From: Flavobacteriales bacterium
Lineage (GTDB): Bacteria; Bacteroidota; Bacteroidia; Flavobacteriales_E; Vicingaceae
DNA: 64,000 bases
Assembly: GCA_002706365.1 (NCBI GenBank)
Contig: PALM01000036.1
Coordinates: forward strand, 1 to 64,000
Reading direction: 5' to 3'
Of the stretch, positions 16,983-25,341 are shown in pieces; positions within the stretch are counted from its first letter, which is position 1; each line of letters begins with the position of its first letter. Made by a program: the position numbers and the translations under genes. Under the pieces are notes generated by a model. The model worked only from the letters and a program-made list of their open reading frames with translations, ran no database searches and was not told where the DNA came from.

Positions 16983-17327
16983 ATGTTCGGTTTCCAGTCA
17001 TTAAACGTTTATAAGAAAGCACAGAATTTCAATGTTGAAGTAAGAAAATTCCTGAATAGGAATAATTTTGATTATTCAACAGAAAACCAGCTTAGACGGG
17101 CTGCATTAAGTGTTGTACTTAACATCTCGGAAGGAAATGGACGATTCACAGATAAGGATAGAAGGAGATTTTTTATAATGTCTAGAAGTTCACTTTTTGA
17201 ATGTGTAGGTGTTTTTGATACTCTAATCCTAGAGGAAAGCATGAAAAGAGAGAAGTATAATAGTCTCATGAAGCTCGCAGAAGAGCTTTCCAGGATAATT
17301 TATACCATGATCAAGAACCTATCCTAG
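16983..17327 (+). CDS. Four-helix bundle protein (23S rRNA intervening-sequence / S23 family)
   Basis: A 114-residue protein of the TIGR02436-type family encoded in intervening sequences of 23S rRNA genes in some bacteria and structurally related to the Avd protein of diversity-generating retroelements. Features are the opening FQSLNVYKKAQNFNVEVRKF, the conserved RRAALSVVLNISEGNGR (about residues 40-56), RRFFIMSRSSLFECVGVFDTL and the last helix. An earlier in-frame start exists at 16938, but MFGFQSLNVY fits the family. The gene is not inside an rRNA gene here and is bracketed by perfect 19-bp inverted repeats, so it may be a cassette. Molecular function is unknown. Confidence 0.85.
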   Translation: MFGFQSLNVYKKAQNFNVEVRKFLNRNNFDYSTENQLRRAALSVVLNISEGNGRFTDKDRRRFFIMSRSSLFECVGVFDTLILEESMKREKYNSLMKLAEELSRIIYTMIKNLS

Positions 17328-17341
17328 AACAGTTATCAAAA

Positions 17342-17417
17342 CTCCGTCTTCGATCTTAAGCAATATGCCTTCCTCGACCTCCGTCTTCGATCTCCGCCTT
17401 CGATCTCCGTCTTCGAT
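17342..17417. repeat. Right repeat block: 13-bp tandem units and inverted repeat
   Basis: The 13-bp unit CTCCGTCTTCGAT occurs alone at 17342-17354 and three times in tandem at 17379-17391, 17392-17404 (CTCCGCCTTCGAT) and 17405-17417. The stretch 17374-17392 is the exact reverse complement of 16897-16915. It lies between the four-helix-bundle gene and the convergent symporter gene. Confidence 0.75.
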
Positions 17418-17453
17418 CCTAAACTATTTATTACCTTCTCTAGTTACAGCCTT

Positions 17454-19154
17454 TTATTCTTTAGAGGAAGGTACAAATACCTTCTCAATCGCAATCCCAA
17501 ACACTATCACAAAAGCAGGAGCAATCAAATTGTACCACAAGTATCCGATCTCTATAACTTCCATTCTATTCAAAGTATAGAGTACTATTATGATTGCCTG
17601 TGAGATCAAGGCTGCGATGAATACCGCATTTCCTTTTACCCATTTGATGAAGAAAGCCACTAGGAAAACTCCTAGAATAGTACCGTAGAACAAGCTTCCC
17701 AATATATTAACAGCCTCGATCAAATTGTCGAAGAGCTTAGCCAGAGCTGCAAATCCTATGGCAAACACACCAAAGAGCAAGGTGAATAATTTGGATCTGC
17801 TTAGGTAGTGCTTTTCGGATCCATTTTTCACGATGTTCCTTTTGTAAACGTCAACGGTTGCAGTGGAAGCCAAGGCATTGAGTTCAGCAGAGGTAGACGA
17901 CATGGCAGCAGAGAAGATTACTGCTAAAAGCAGACCTACAATTCCCACGGGAAGGAAGTTGATTACGAAGGTGATGAAGATATAATCATCATCCTGGGTT
18001 TCCGCTGTAGGTTTTGCTTTCTCGATTACTGCTTTTGACTGCTTCATCAAGGCAAACTCTTCTGAACTTACAGCCTTGATCTCTTTTTCTAATTCCTTAT
18101 TGTCCGGACTGGCTTTAAAGTTGTCGAGCAGAATCTGCTTCTTCTCGAACAATTGGTTTTGACTTTCCTCCAGACTGTAATACTCTTCAGCATATTCCGA
18201 ATTCTTTACCAAGTCTACATTGGCTTGGTTGAAGTGGAGGGGAGGCATCACAAACTGATAAAAAAGAAAGACCAAGACTCCCACAAAAAGAATGAAGAAC
18301 TGCATGGGTATCTTAAGTAATGCATTGAACATTAGGCCCAGCCGACTCTCTTTCACTGAGCTGCCGCTCAAATAGCGCTGAACTTGCGATTGATCCGTGC
18401 CAAAATAGGATAGCTGCAAGAAAAGTCCGCCTATGATCCCCGACCAAATATTATATCGGCTAGATGGATTGAACTCCCAATCGATCACTTCCATTTTACC
18501 TAGAACTCCCGCCAATTCAACTCCCCGACTGAAATCCATTCGGTCGGTTAGAAAACTGATCAAAAACCCACAGGCGATAAACATACCCAGGAAGATCACT
18601 GCCATCTGTTGCTTGTGAGTTTGACTCACCGCCTTTGTACCTCCTGACACTGTGTAGATAATCACTAAAACTCCAATGAATAGGATAGTGAAATTCAAAC
18701 TCCAACCAATGATCTGAGAGAGTATGATCGCAGGTGCATAGATGGTGATACCGGCCGCCAATCCTCTTTGCAATAAGAATAGAGAAGCGGTAAGCAGTCT
18801 GGTTTTATTGTCGAAGCGGTTTTCTAGGAATTCATAAGCTGTGTATACCTTCAGCTTGTAATAGAGTGGGATGAATACGGTAGAAATGATCACCATGGCC
18901 AGGGGCAGACCAAAGTAGAATTGCACAAAACCCATCCCTTCCATATAGGCTTGTCCTGGTGTCGACAAGAAAGTAATCGCAGATGCCTGAGTGGCCATTA
19001 CCGACAAACCTATAGTCCACCAATTAGACGATTTATCTCCCAATAAATAACCCTTGATGTTCTTGCTACCTCTACTTTTCCATACGCCAAAAGCGACAAT
19101 GAAAAAGAGGGTGCCCAGAAGCACTGCCCAGTCTATCCAGCCTAAATCAGTCAT
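17454..19154 (-). CDS. Sodium:solute symporter (SSS family)
   Basis: A 566-residue membrane transporter with about 13 predicted hydrophobic segments. SSS features are the N-terminal WAVLLGTLFFIVAFGVWKSR, LGDKSSNWWTIGLSVMATQASAITFLSTPGQAY, YELLENRF-like YEFLENRFDNKTRL and FGTDQSQVQRYLSG. A hydrophilic, coiled-coil-like insert of about 80 residues (roughly 315-395, rich in Glu/Lys) interrupts the membrane part and is unusual in length. The substrate is not evident. Its ATG overlaps the TGA of a 46-residue membrane protein gene (ATGA), and upstream lies a PIG-L deacetylase, suggesting uptake linked to sugar or amide metabolism. Confidence 0.9.
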   Translation of the reverse strand: MTDLGWIDWAVLLGTLFFIVAFGVWKSRGSKNIKGYLLGDKSSNWWTIGLSVMATQASAITFLSTPGQAYMEGMGFVQFYFGLPLAMVIISTVFIPLYYKLKVYTAYEFLENRFDNKTRLLTASLFLLQRGLAAGITIYAPAIILSQIIGWSLNFTILFIGVLVIIYTVSGGTKAVSQTHKQQMAVIFLGMFIACGFLISFLTDRMDFSRGVELAGVLGKMEVIDWEFNPSSRYNIWSGIIGGLFLQLSYFGTDQSQVQRYLSGSSVKESRLGLMFNALLKIPMQFFILFVGVLVFLFYQFVMPPLHFNQANVDLVKNSEYAEEYYSLEESQNQLFEKKQILLDNFKASPDNKELEKEIKAVSSEEFALMKQSKAVIEKAKPTAETQDDDYIFITFVINFLPVGIVGLLLAVIFSAAMSSTSAELNALASTATVDVYKRNIVKNGSEKHYLSRSKLFTLLFGVFAIGFAALAKLFDNLIEAVNILGSLFYGTILGVFLVAFFIKWVKGNAVFIAALISQAIIIVLYTLNRMEVIEIGYLWYNLIAPAFVIVFGIAIEKVFVPSSKE

Positions 19155-19291
19155 ACACTATACTGATTGGTGATCAATAAGAATAGAAGGATCAAAGCTA
19201 CTTCAAAGAGCAAGACAAAGACATAGAGTTTGCTCCAGCTGCTAAAGAAAGGAGGTTTTCCAAATGAGTCTACTTCTTTATTCTTGTCCAT
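19151..19291 (-). CDS. 46-residue single-pass membrane protein, likely symporter partner
   Basis: A small frame translated MDKNKEVDSFGKPPFFSSW..., with one strong hydrophobic helix (LYVFVLLFEVALILLFLLI, about residues 22-40) and a short polar tail ending QYSV. It starts 14 bases inside the end of the PIG-L gene, and its TGA overlaps the symporter ATG as ATGA. This tight nesting, together with the membrane segment, argues for a real gene coupled to the transporter. SSS carriers in other bacteria often have small membrane partners (for example YjcH with ActP). The specific family is not recognised. Confidence 0.75.
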   Translation of the reverse strand: MDKNKEVDSFGKPPFFSSWSKLYVFVLLFEVALILLFLLITNQYSV

Positions 19292-21743
19292 AAGCCAATA
19301 AGTTCGCTAATAGTCTATATGCTCCAGGCACACCGGCTGGCAACTGCCTGAAAAATGAAATCCCTGTATAAATGAAATGACCATCTCCATGATCAGCCAC
19401 TAAAAGACTACCACTCAAGCTTTCTTCATTGGGATCGTTCCAGCTAATGATTGACTGATAAGCCTCATCCCATTCTGAAGCAAAATACAAACCTCTTTCC
19501 TGAACCCAATTTTCGAAATCTTCTGCTGTTAATTTGTTTGGTTGATTCAATACTGCATGATCAGATTTGATAAATATAGGTTCGGCATATTCATCGGTTA
19601 CCCTACCTCTGCCCAACTTAAGAGGGTAGGGGCCAATCTCGTCGCTCTTCAATCCTCTTGAAGTATTGTATTGAACTACTACAGTTCCTCCTTTTGCCGC
19701 AAAGTCGTTGAGCAACTGATTTACAGAGGCGATCTTCTCTTCTGTATTATAGGCTCTAATTCCTACCAATACCGACTGGAAATCACTAAGGTCTGCGGTG
19801 AGGAATTCTTCTGCTGTGAAACGCTTTACCTCGTAACCAATCTGTTCTAGATTCTCATCCACAAGATCTCCGGAACCTTCAATGTAGGCTAACTTTTGCT
19901 TTTTACCGTTCAAATTGAACTTCACTAATTGAATTTCGGTTTCGGGAAACATCACTTGCGGACGAATATGATCATATTCCATTCTCTGAATTGCATAAGC
20001 ACTTTGATCGCCTATATTGAACTTAAGTTTGCCATTAGAGCTCTCTTTAGGCGGTATAACCCTGAAAAGCACATTCTTTTGTTGTCCTTTCTTTTCCAAT
20101 GAGATCTTTTGCATGCTAGGTTCAACCTTCCAACCTTCCGGTATGATAGGCTCAATGCTCACTTCCATGCTGTCTTTATGCGCTTCAGCTATCAGTCTGA
20201 TCTCCTTGCTTTCGTTGGAAACGAAGAGTTGGGATTCTTCTACTGAACTTAAGGTAGCTGAAGGACTCATCACTACATCTCGATGTAGCTCTCCTTTGGC
20301 TCTATCGGTCCATTTGTAATCCAATTCTTCTTCAAATTCGATCGCATAACCGTTAAAGTCTATGGTGTATTCAATACTGCCTCTTGGTTTGTTTTCTGGA
20401 AGACCATAATATTGTAAGGTCTCACTCATCATCATCCATCCAGCAGCATGACTAGAAAGCCAATAAGGATGAGACCTTCCGGTGAAGTATTTTGCGTCAA
20501 AAGTAAAGTTGACACTGTACTCCTTATTCTCGATCAGATTAGAATCTAGGCTTTTCGACTGATCAGCATAACTAATCGATCTTAATGTCGCATCGACCTC
20601 AGATCGTTTAACCAGGATGAAATTACCATTTAGAGCTTCTCTTGAAACCAAATATTCATCGCCCAAAGCTTCAGCATAGATGCCGGAAACAGCAAGGATA
20701 ATGCAGTTCAGGCTTTGGAGCTTTTCATCTTTATAAATACTCTCTTCCAATCCACTAATTAGTTTGTGAAGCTCAAGTAGATCATTCAAAGAGGCCGATG
20801 GATCATTGATGTCATAATCCGCCAAGATGGCTTCGATCTGCTTTTCTACTTTATCACCGTTTTCAATTCGACTCCAACTTAAGTCGATACCTTCAAAAAG
20901 ATCAGATTCTGCTTGATGGCCTGCGGTATGTTTTAAGTATTCGATTTGGCTGCCTCTGCTTCTTGCCGAGCCAAAGCCCTGACTGCGATGTTGAGAGCGT
21001 GCATCAGCCGCTATCTCAGAGTAGGAGAGACCTAAAACAGGATTGTAATCGCCAATATCGATCTTGATATAATCATCTTCTTTAGCTGCTTTTTCAGGTA
21101 ATTGACGATCCCACCATACTGACGTGTTCCAAAGAATTCTCTTGCTTTGCCATACATCTACATACTTCAATTGGTCGGTAAAGGCCTCAGGGTCGGCTGC
21201 TAGTTTGAATGCTTCTTCTGCAACTATGGCAGATGCTGTATGGTGCCCATGACCGCCTCTTCCATCTGGAGGGAAACGGGTCACGATCACATCTGGTTGG
21301 AATTTGCGGATTACCCATACTGCATCCCAAAGAATATCTTGTTTGTTCCACTTCTCAAAAGTCTCATCTGCAGTTTTAGAATATCCGAAGTCTTTTGCTC
21401 TGCTGAAGAATTGCTCTCCACCATCTTCATTCCTTGCTTCGAGTAGCTCTTGAGTTCTCAATACACCTAGGGCATCTCCCTTTTCTGTACCGATGAGATT
21501 TTGTCCGCCATCACCTCTAGTTAGAGACAAATATGCAGTACGAACCTTTTTCTCATTCTCCAGCCAGGCGATCAATCTGGTGTTCTCATCATCAGGGTGA
21601 GCAGCGAAATAAAGCACATTACCAACCACTTTTAGCTTTTGCAGCTCGTGATAGATCTCGGAAGAGCTTTCTACTTTGCGCTGGGCTGATAGGCTTAGAC
21701 TAAATGAAAAGATTAGTAAAAAACTGATACAGATATTCTTCAT
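19278..21743 (-). CDS. PIG-L family deacetylase (large, exported)
   Basis: An 821-residue protein starting MKNICISFLLIFSFSLSLSAQ, a signal peptide; a longer in-frame start 20 codons upstream would spoil it. The LmbE/PIG-L zinc motif is FAAHPDDENTRL (about residues 43-54), with VTRFPPDGRGGHGHHTASA carrying the second set of His ligands. The remainder (from about 270) holds an Ig-like NPCBM/NEW-type segment and a C-terminal domain resembling a glutamine-amidotransferase-like fold (VVQYNTSRGLKSDEIG, FVYTGISFFRQLPAGVPGAYRL-type end). PIG-L enzymes remove N-acetyl groups from sugars. It leads an operon with the small membrane protein and symporter. Confidence 0.87.
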   Translation of the reverse strand: MKNICISFLLIFSFSLSLSAQRKVESSSEIYHELQKLKVVGNVLYFAAHPDDENTRLIAWLENEKKVRTAYLSLTRGDGGQNLIGTEKGDALGVLRTQELLEARNEDGGEQFFSRAKDFGYSKTADETFEKWNKQDILWDAVWVIRKFQPDVIVTRFPPDGRGGHGHHTASAIVAEEAFKLAADPEAFTDQLKYVDVWQSKRILWNTSVWWDRQLPEKAAKEDDYIKIDIGDYNPVLGLSYSEIAADARSQHRSQGFGSARSRGSQIEYLKHTAGHQAESDLFEGIDLSWSRIENGDKVEKQIEAILADYDINDPSASLNDLLELHKLISGLEESIYKDEKLQSLNCIILAVSGIYAEALGDEYLVSREALNGNFILVKRSEVDATLRSISYADQSKSLDSNLIENKEYSVNFTFDAKYFTGRSHPYWLSSHAAGWMMMSETLQYYGLPENKPRGSIEYTIDFNGYAIEFEEELDYKWTDRAKGELHRDVVMSPSATLSSVEESQLFVSNESKEIRLIAEAHKDSMEVSIEPIIPEGWKVEPSMQKISLEKKGQQKNVLFRVIPPKESSNGKLKFNIGDQSAYAIQRMEYDHIRPQVMFPETEIQLVKFNLNGKKQKLAYIEGSGDLVDENLEQIGYEVKRFTAEEFLTADLSDFQSVLVGIRAYNTEEKIASVNQLLNDFAAKGGTVVVQYNTSRGLKSDEIGPYPLKLGRGRVTDEYAEPIFIKSDHAVLNQPNKLTAEDFENWVQERGLYFASEWDEAYQSIISWNDPNEESLSGSLLVADHGDGHFIYTGISFFRQLPAGVPGAYRLLANLLAYGQE

Positions 21744-21762
21744 GATTGGATTTGAATAGAAA

Positions 21763-21797
21763 CAAAAAATAAGGCTCACCAAAGATTGATAAGCCTT
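21763..21797 (-). terminator. Rho-independent terminator of lipoprotein gene
   Basis: On the minus strand AAGGCT-TATC ... GGTG-AGCCTT forms a hairpin of about 10 base pairs (some G-U), followed by ATTTTTTG. It follows the 21822-22307 gene and precedes the PIG-L ATG. Confidence 0.7.
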
Positions 21798-21821
21798 AAA
21801 CAAATTTAGGAGTTTTTGTTT

Positions 21822-22307
21822 CTAATTATAGCTAACTCTTAGACTTCCTCCCGACAATGGAATAGAATCTATAGTAGTGGATAATTGGTATAGAAATCCC
21901 TGAAAGTTAGCTTCCACCACCTTCTCGGCTTTGTCATGCTTTGTAAGTTGAAAGGTTCCTCTACCAAATATATAAGAAGTGCTATCGTTCAATCTATAAG
22001 CAATAGTAGCAAAATCTCCACTTAATGTATCGGATGGATAATTATATGTAATCGGATCTGCATTAGGAGGAATCCCAATCGCTATTTGGGGATAATTGGA
22101 TGATATTCCATCTACTCCGGCTAAAATTATGCTGCTAGAATCTAAGGTTCCAGTCACTAATGCAGGTTCGTATACTTGTCCGTCTATTGTGGCCTTTATA
22201 TAGTTCCCCGTCACCTCCTGAATTAATTCTTCTGCATCATCTTCAGTACAACTGATGATAGAAAAGAATAGCAGACCGATTAGGGCAGTTAGCTTGAAAG
22301 TTTTCAT
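21822..22307 (-). CDS. Lipoprotein of unknown function (DUF6252-like)
   Basis: A 161-residue lipoprotein: signal peptide MKTFKLTALIGLLFFSIISC with the lipobox Cys20 followed by TEDDAEE, an acidic stretch like the surface-export signal of Bacteroidota lipoproteins. The mature part is a beta-sandwich-like domain beginning YIKATIDGQVYEPALVTG, similar in outline to the DUF6252 family that occurs widely in Bacteroidota. No enzymatic motif is present. The gene has its own terminator and is probably monocistronic. Confidence 0.72.
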   Translation of the reverse strand: MKTFKLTALIGLLFFSIISCTEDDAEELIQEVTGNYIKATIDGQVYEPALVTGTLDSSSIILAGVDGISSNYPQIAIGIPPNADPITYNYPSDTLSGDFATIAYRLNDSTSYIFGRGTFQLTKHDKAEKVVEANFQGFLYQLSTTIDSIPLSGGSLRVSYN

Positions 22308-22401
22308 AGAATGAGAAGTTTTAATTGGTTTTTAATTGCTTAAAGATAGTTGCTCTTAATTAAATCATAGAATTCCTTTGAATAGGGTTAGCAGTAATTG
22401 C

Positions 22402-22962
22402 TTAAATATCGCTCTTCAGCAATCCGAAATAAACACTATCTAAAAACTCCCCATTGTAGAAATAATTCTCGCGAAGGTGTCCTTCTTCTCTGAAACCAAC
22501 CTTATTAAGGAGTTTAACAGAAGGTACATTCCTCGGATCCACATCGGCCATCATAGAGTGAAAATTCATGCTTTGAAAGCCGTAATCAATTGCCAGTTCC
22601 AAAGCTTCTAGCATATAACCTCTTCGGCGATAATCTGCATGCAGTCCAAAGCCTAATTCTCCGCGATAATTCTTGAAATCAATTCGCCAAAATCCGATAT
22701 AGCCAATTACTTCATCGCCATCTATCTCACTGATCTTCCAACTAAGACCTTCACCCCTTTTGAAGCTTTCGATCATGGAGGATACCCTATCTCTAGCCTC
22801 AGACTTCTTTTTCATAGGGTCCATTCCCAAATACTTCATGAATTCCACATCTGATCGCATATTGAAGTAACCATCTACATCTTCAGGACCAAAAGAACTG
22901 AGTTGGATCTTTTCTCCTCTTAAGTTTGGAAACTCTTCCGGGAAATTGATCTGCGGCTTCAT
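22402..22962 (-). CDS. GNAT family N-acetyltransferase (RimJ/RimL type)
   Basis: A 186-residue acetyltransferase. The N-terminus LRGEKIQLSSFGPEDVDGYFNMRSD is typical of the RimJ/RimL group, and the acetyl-CoA loop is LGFGLHADYRRRGYMLEALELAIDYGF (about residues 100-127, motif Q/RxxGxG/A). VDPRNVPSVKLLNKVGFREEGHLRENYFYNGEFLDSVYFGLL is the conserved C-terminal block. The substrate could be a protein N-terminus or a small molecule. The ATG immediately follows the stop of the large membrane/TPR gene on the same strand, so the two are cotranscribed. Confidence 0.85.
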   Translation of the reverse strand: MKPQINFPEEFPNLRGEKIQLSSFGPEDVDGYFNMRSDVEFMKYLGMDPMKKKSEARDRVSSMIESFKRGEGLSWKISEIDGDEVIGYIGFWRIDFKNYRGELGFGLHADYRRRGYMLEALELAIDYGFQSMNFHSMMADVDPRNVPSVKLLNKVGFREEGHLRENYFYNGEFLDSVYFGLLKSDI

Positions 22963-24951
22963 TTAGATTGGGAATTGGTTTCTATCGATAGATGGATCCA
23001 GCTCTTTGGCTTTATCAAAACTGGCTTTAGCTTTTTCCATTTCTCCGCTAAAGTAATAACTGAGTCCTAAATCCGTATGGATCTTGGCCACATTTGGCTG
23101 AATACTTCTGGCTTTTTCCAGCACTTCAATTGCTTTATGGTAGTTTTTCTGAATGCCATAGGCCGTGCCTAGATTACTCAATAGTTGAAAATGCTGAGGA
23201 GAGAATTCAAGTCCTTTTTCCATAAGTTGGATGGAAGTTTGTAATTGTCCTTTCTCCCTGCCGTAGGCTCTTCCAAGATACAGGTAGATGTCGGCCTGTC
23301 TGTGATTATAGGAAAGGAGTTTCTGATATGCAGCAATACGCTGATCCACATCTTTATCTGATTCTAAGACAATGAAGATGTTTTCCCATGTTTGCTGATG
23401 CTGGTTGTTGATATTGAGGATCCTGATATAGTATTGGAGGGCTGCATCCAGATCTTTCTTTAATTCCCATTGCAAATTGCCCATTAGGATAAGCGCATCT
23501 ATGTATTCAGGATATACATTCAATGCTCTTTGAAGATATTTCTCAGACTCCAATAGCAGTTGTTGTCGCTTTTGCGGATTGTTCTCCGCGACAGCCTCCT
23601 CACTGAGGAGTCCGCCAGCCATCACATTGCTCTTTGCGCCATTCACGGATATGTTAGCATCATTGACAGAAAGGGTCAGGTTGTTCTTCCAAACCATATT
23701 TCTATCAATGGTCTTTACAGTGTAGAGAAGAAAGATCATAGCTAAAATTGCATTGATCCATTTTTGATTCTTATACCAACCACCTGCAAAGTCGGGCAAA
23801 GCGAATAAGAAGAAGTGTGCAGCCATCAGGCTAAAGCCCAAAGAAGAGACATATACAAAGCGCTCATTCATGAATGCGCCAATTGGAAATAGCAAGTTGG
23901 ATGCAATGCTCAATGGAATGAAGAAGACCAAGATTGCAAATCCATAAAGTTTACGCTTTATTAGACCTTGAATAGAGAAGAAGATCAAGAATAGATAGAG
24001 CACAAGACTCAATAACACCATTGGATCCTGCCAGCTTAAAATTGGAATGTGCTTAGGGTAGTAATCGTAGGTTAATGGATGGGGGAAGAACAGCAGCTGA
24101 ACATACTTTCCCAAGGTGTACATGATAGTAGCGTACTTATCAGAGGTAGTGGCAAAAAGGAAAGGATCGTTCATGAGGTTATCCGCAACATTCTCTAAGC
24201 CTCCACCTACTACTTTATATCGAATAAAGAGCCAAACAAGAGCTACTCCCAGAAAGAGGGCAGAAGGCATAATAGCAGACCTTAGCTGTTCTTTTCTAAA
24301 GAAATAAATAGCAAGCGGGAAGATTCCCAACCAAGTGATTGCACTTTCTTTGGCAAGGAGGGCCAGAAAGTAGCTGACAGACATATAAAGAAGCCATTTA
24401 TTCTCTTTCTCATCAATGAACTTTAACAAGGCAAATAAGCTAATCAGTTCAAGGAGGAAAGCAATGATCTCATCTCTACCCTTGATATTGGCTACAACTT
24501 CTGTGTGAATAGGATGAAAGAACCAGATCAAGCTCGCTAAAAGCGCTAATGACATCCAGGGATGAGCCTTGTCAGTAGACAAAAGCTTTTTGAGTACAAT
24601 AAAAAGCAGGAAGCCACTAAGAATATAATAGAGCACATTGAATAGATGGTAGAGCCATGGACTGTCGCCCACAAAAGCATACTCTATATTGAACATCACC
24701 ATAGATAGCGGTCGATACCTTCCACCAGATACAAGTTCTTTCTTGCTACCGTAAAAACCGACAAACTGGTCATTTGAAAGTTGATCCCAAATACCATTAA
24801 AACCCTTTTTGGTGAACTGATTGTCATGGATCACAATGGCATCATCAAGGGCAAAATCATGACCTAATGTATTTCCATAAAGCAAGAAACCGCAAATTGC
24901 AAAGAGCAACAACACTTGCTTATGACTGATATTTGTGAGACTGAATTTCAA
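22963..24951 (-). CDS. Multi-pass membrane protein with C-terminal TPR domain (TMTC-like)
   Basis: A 662-residue protein. About 10-11 hydrophobic helices (residues 10-440) follow an opening like that of C-mannosyl/O-mannosyl transferase relatives: GNTLGHDFALDDAIVI, GRYRPLSMVMFNIEYAFVG and FHPIHTEVVANIKGRDEI. The C-terminus has about five TPRs (such as YIDALILMGNLQWELKKDLDAALQYYIRIL and AKIHTDLGLSYYFSGEMEKAKASF). The start is TTG, one base after the stop of the upstream gene (TAGcTTG), as no ATG exists before residue 80. Residues 444-455 (GLLSEEAVAENN) are encoded by a palindromic repeat. Confidence 0.82.
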   Translation of the reverse strand: MKFSLTNISHKQVLLLFAICGFLLYGNTLGHDFALDDAIVIHDNQFTKKGFNGIWDQLSNDQFVGFYGSKKELVSGGRYRPLSMVMFNIEYAFVGDSPWLYHLFNVLYYILSGFLLFIVLKKLLSTDKAHPWMSLALLASLIWFFHPIHTEVVANIKGRDEIIAFLLELISLFALLKFIDEKENKWLLYMSVSYFLALLAKESAITWLGIFPLAIYFFRKEQLRSAIMPSALFLGVALVWLFIRYKVVGGGLENVADNLMNDPFLFATTSDKYATIMYTLGKYVQLLFFPHPLTYDYYPKHIPILSWQDPMVLLSLVLYLFLIFFSIQGLIKRKLYGFAILVFFIPLSIASNLLFPIGAFMNERFVYVSSLGFSLMAAHFFLFALPDFAGGWYKNQKWINAILAMIFLLYTVKTIDRNMVWKNNLTLSVNDANISVNGAKSNVMAGGLLSEEAVAENNPQKRQQLLLESEKYLQRALNVYPEYIDALILMGNLQWELKKDLDAALQYYIRILNINNQHQQTWENIFIVLESDKDVDQRIAAYQKLLSYNHRQADIYLYLGRAYGREKGQLQTSIQLMEKGLEFSPQHFQLLSNLGTAYGIQKNYHKAIEVLEKARSIQPNVAKIHTDLGLSYYFSGEMEKAKASFDKAKELDPSIDRNQFPI
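23596..23610. repeat. Palindrome inside the TPR protein gene
   Basis: CTCCTCA-C-TGAGGAG is a perfect 7-bp inverted repeat, flanked by TCCGCCAG-like sequence (23611 onward) that resembles half of the intergenic palindrome at 42327-42344. It encodes part of the linker between the membrane region and the TPR domain. Confidence 0.5.
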
Positions 24952-24952
24952 G

Positions 24953-25300
24953 CTAATGCTTTTCTATAGTAATACCGAAGATGGTAAAAGTTCCTTTAGC
25001 GGCTTTCTTTTTGGCTTTTTGCTCTTCTACTTCGTCCTTTTCATCTGTGAGATGAAGTCTCTTCTTAAGTTGAAAGAACATACGGTCGCTCAAATAATTG
25101 ATCGTTTCTCCGGTGTCGTAAGTAACTTCTGAATCCTCTGCTTCGTCTTTTACAAGAGATTGCTTCACTTCTGCATCCACCTTCTCGGCTTTCTTACTCA
25201 CATTAGTCGATTGTGCATTTGCACTTTCACTAAAAGCAAAAGCGAAAAGCAGAAGAAGCAGACTAATGATATATTTGATACGAATATGAGGGGCTATCAC
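24953..25300 (-). CDS. Exported small charged protein of unknown function
   Basis: A 115-residue protein with a signal peptide (MIAPHIRIKYIISLLLLLFAFAFSESANAQ). The mature part is highly charged (KKAEKVDAEVKQSLVKDEAEDSEV, later DEKDEVEEQKAKKKAAK) and ends in FTIFGITIEKH. I do not recognise a family. It precedes the large membrane/TPR gene with a one-base gap, so it is likely its operon partner. A Lys/Glu-rich sequence between two short hydrophobic ends suggests an envelope adaptor, but that is only a guess. Confidence 0.6.
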   Translation of the reverse strand: MIAPHIRIKYIISLLLLLFAFAFSESANAQSTNVSKKAEKVDAEVKQSLVKDEAEDSEVTYDTGETINYLSDRMFFQLKKRLHLTDEKDEVEEQKAKKKAAKGTFTIFGITIEKH

Positions 25301-25341
25301 GGTAACAAATTAAAAGAATTGCAATTTAAGGATTAGAGAGA

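Noticed and set aside
17365-17580. A 71-codon frame over the 13-bp tandem units
   Set aside because: It only translates the CTCCGTCTTCGAT repeats and then the antisense of the symporter end.
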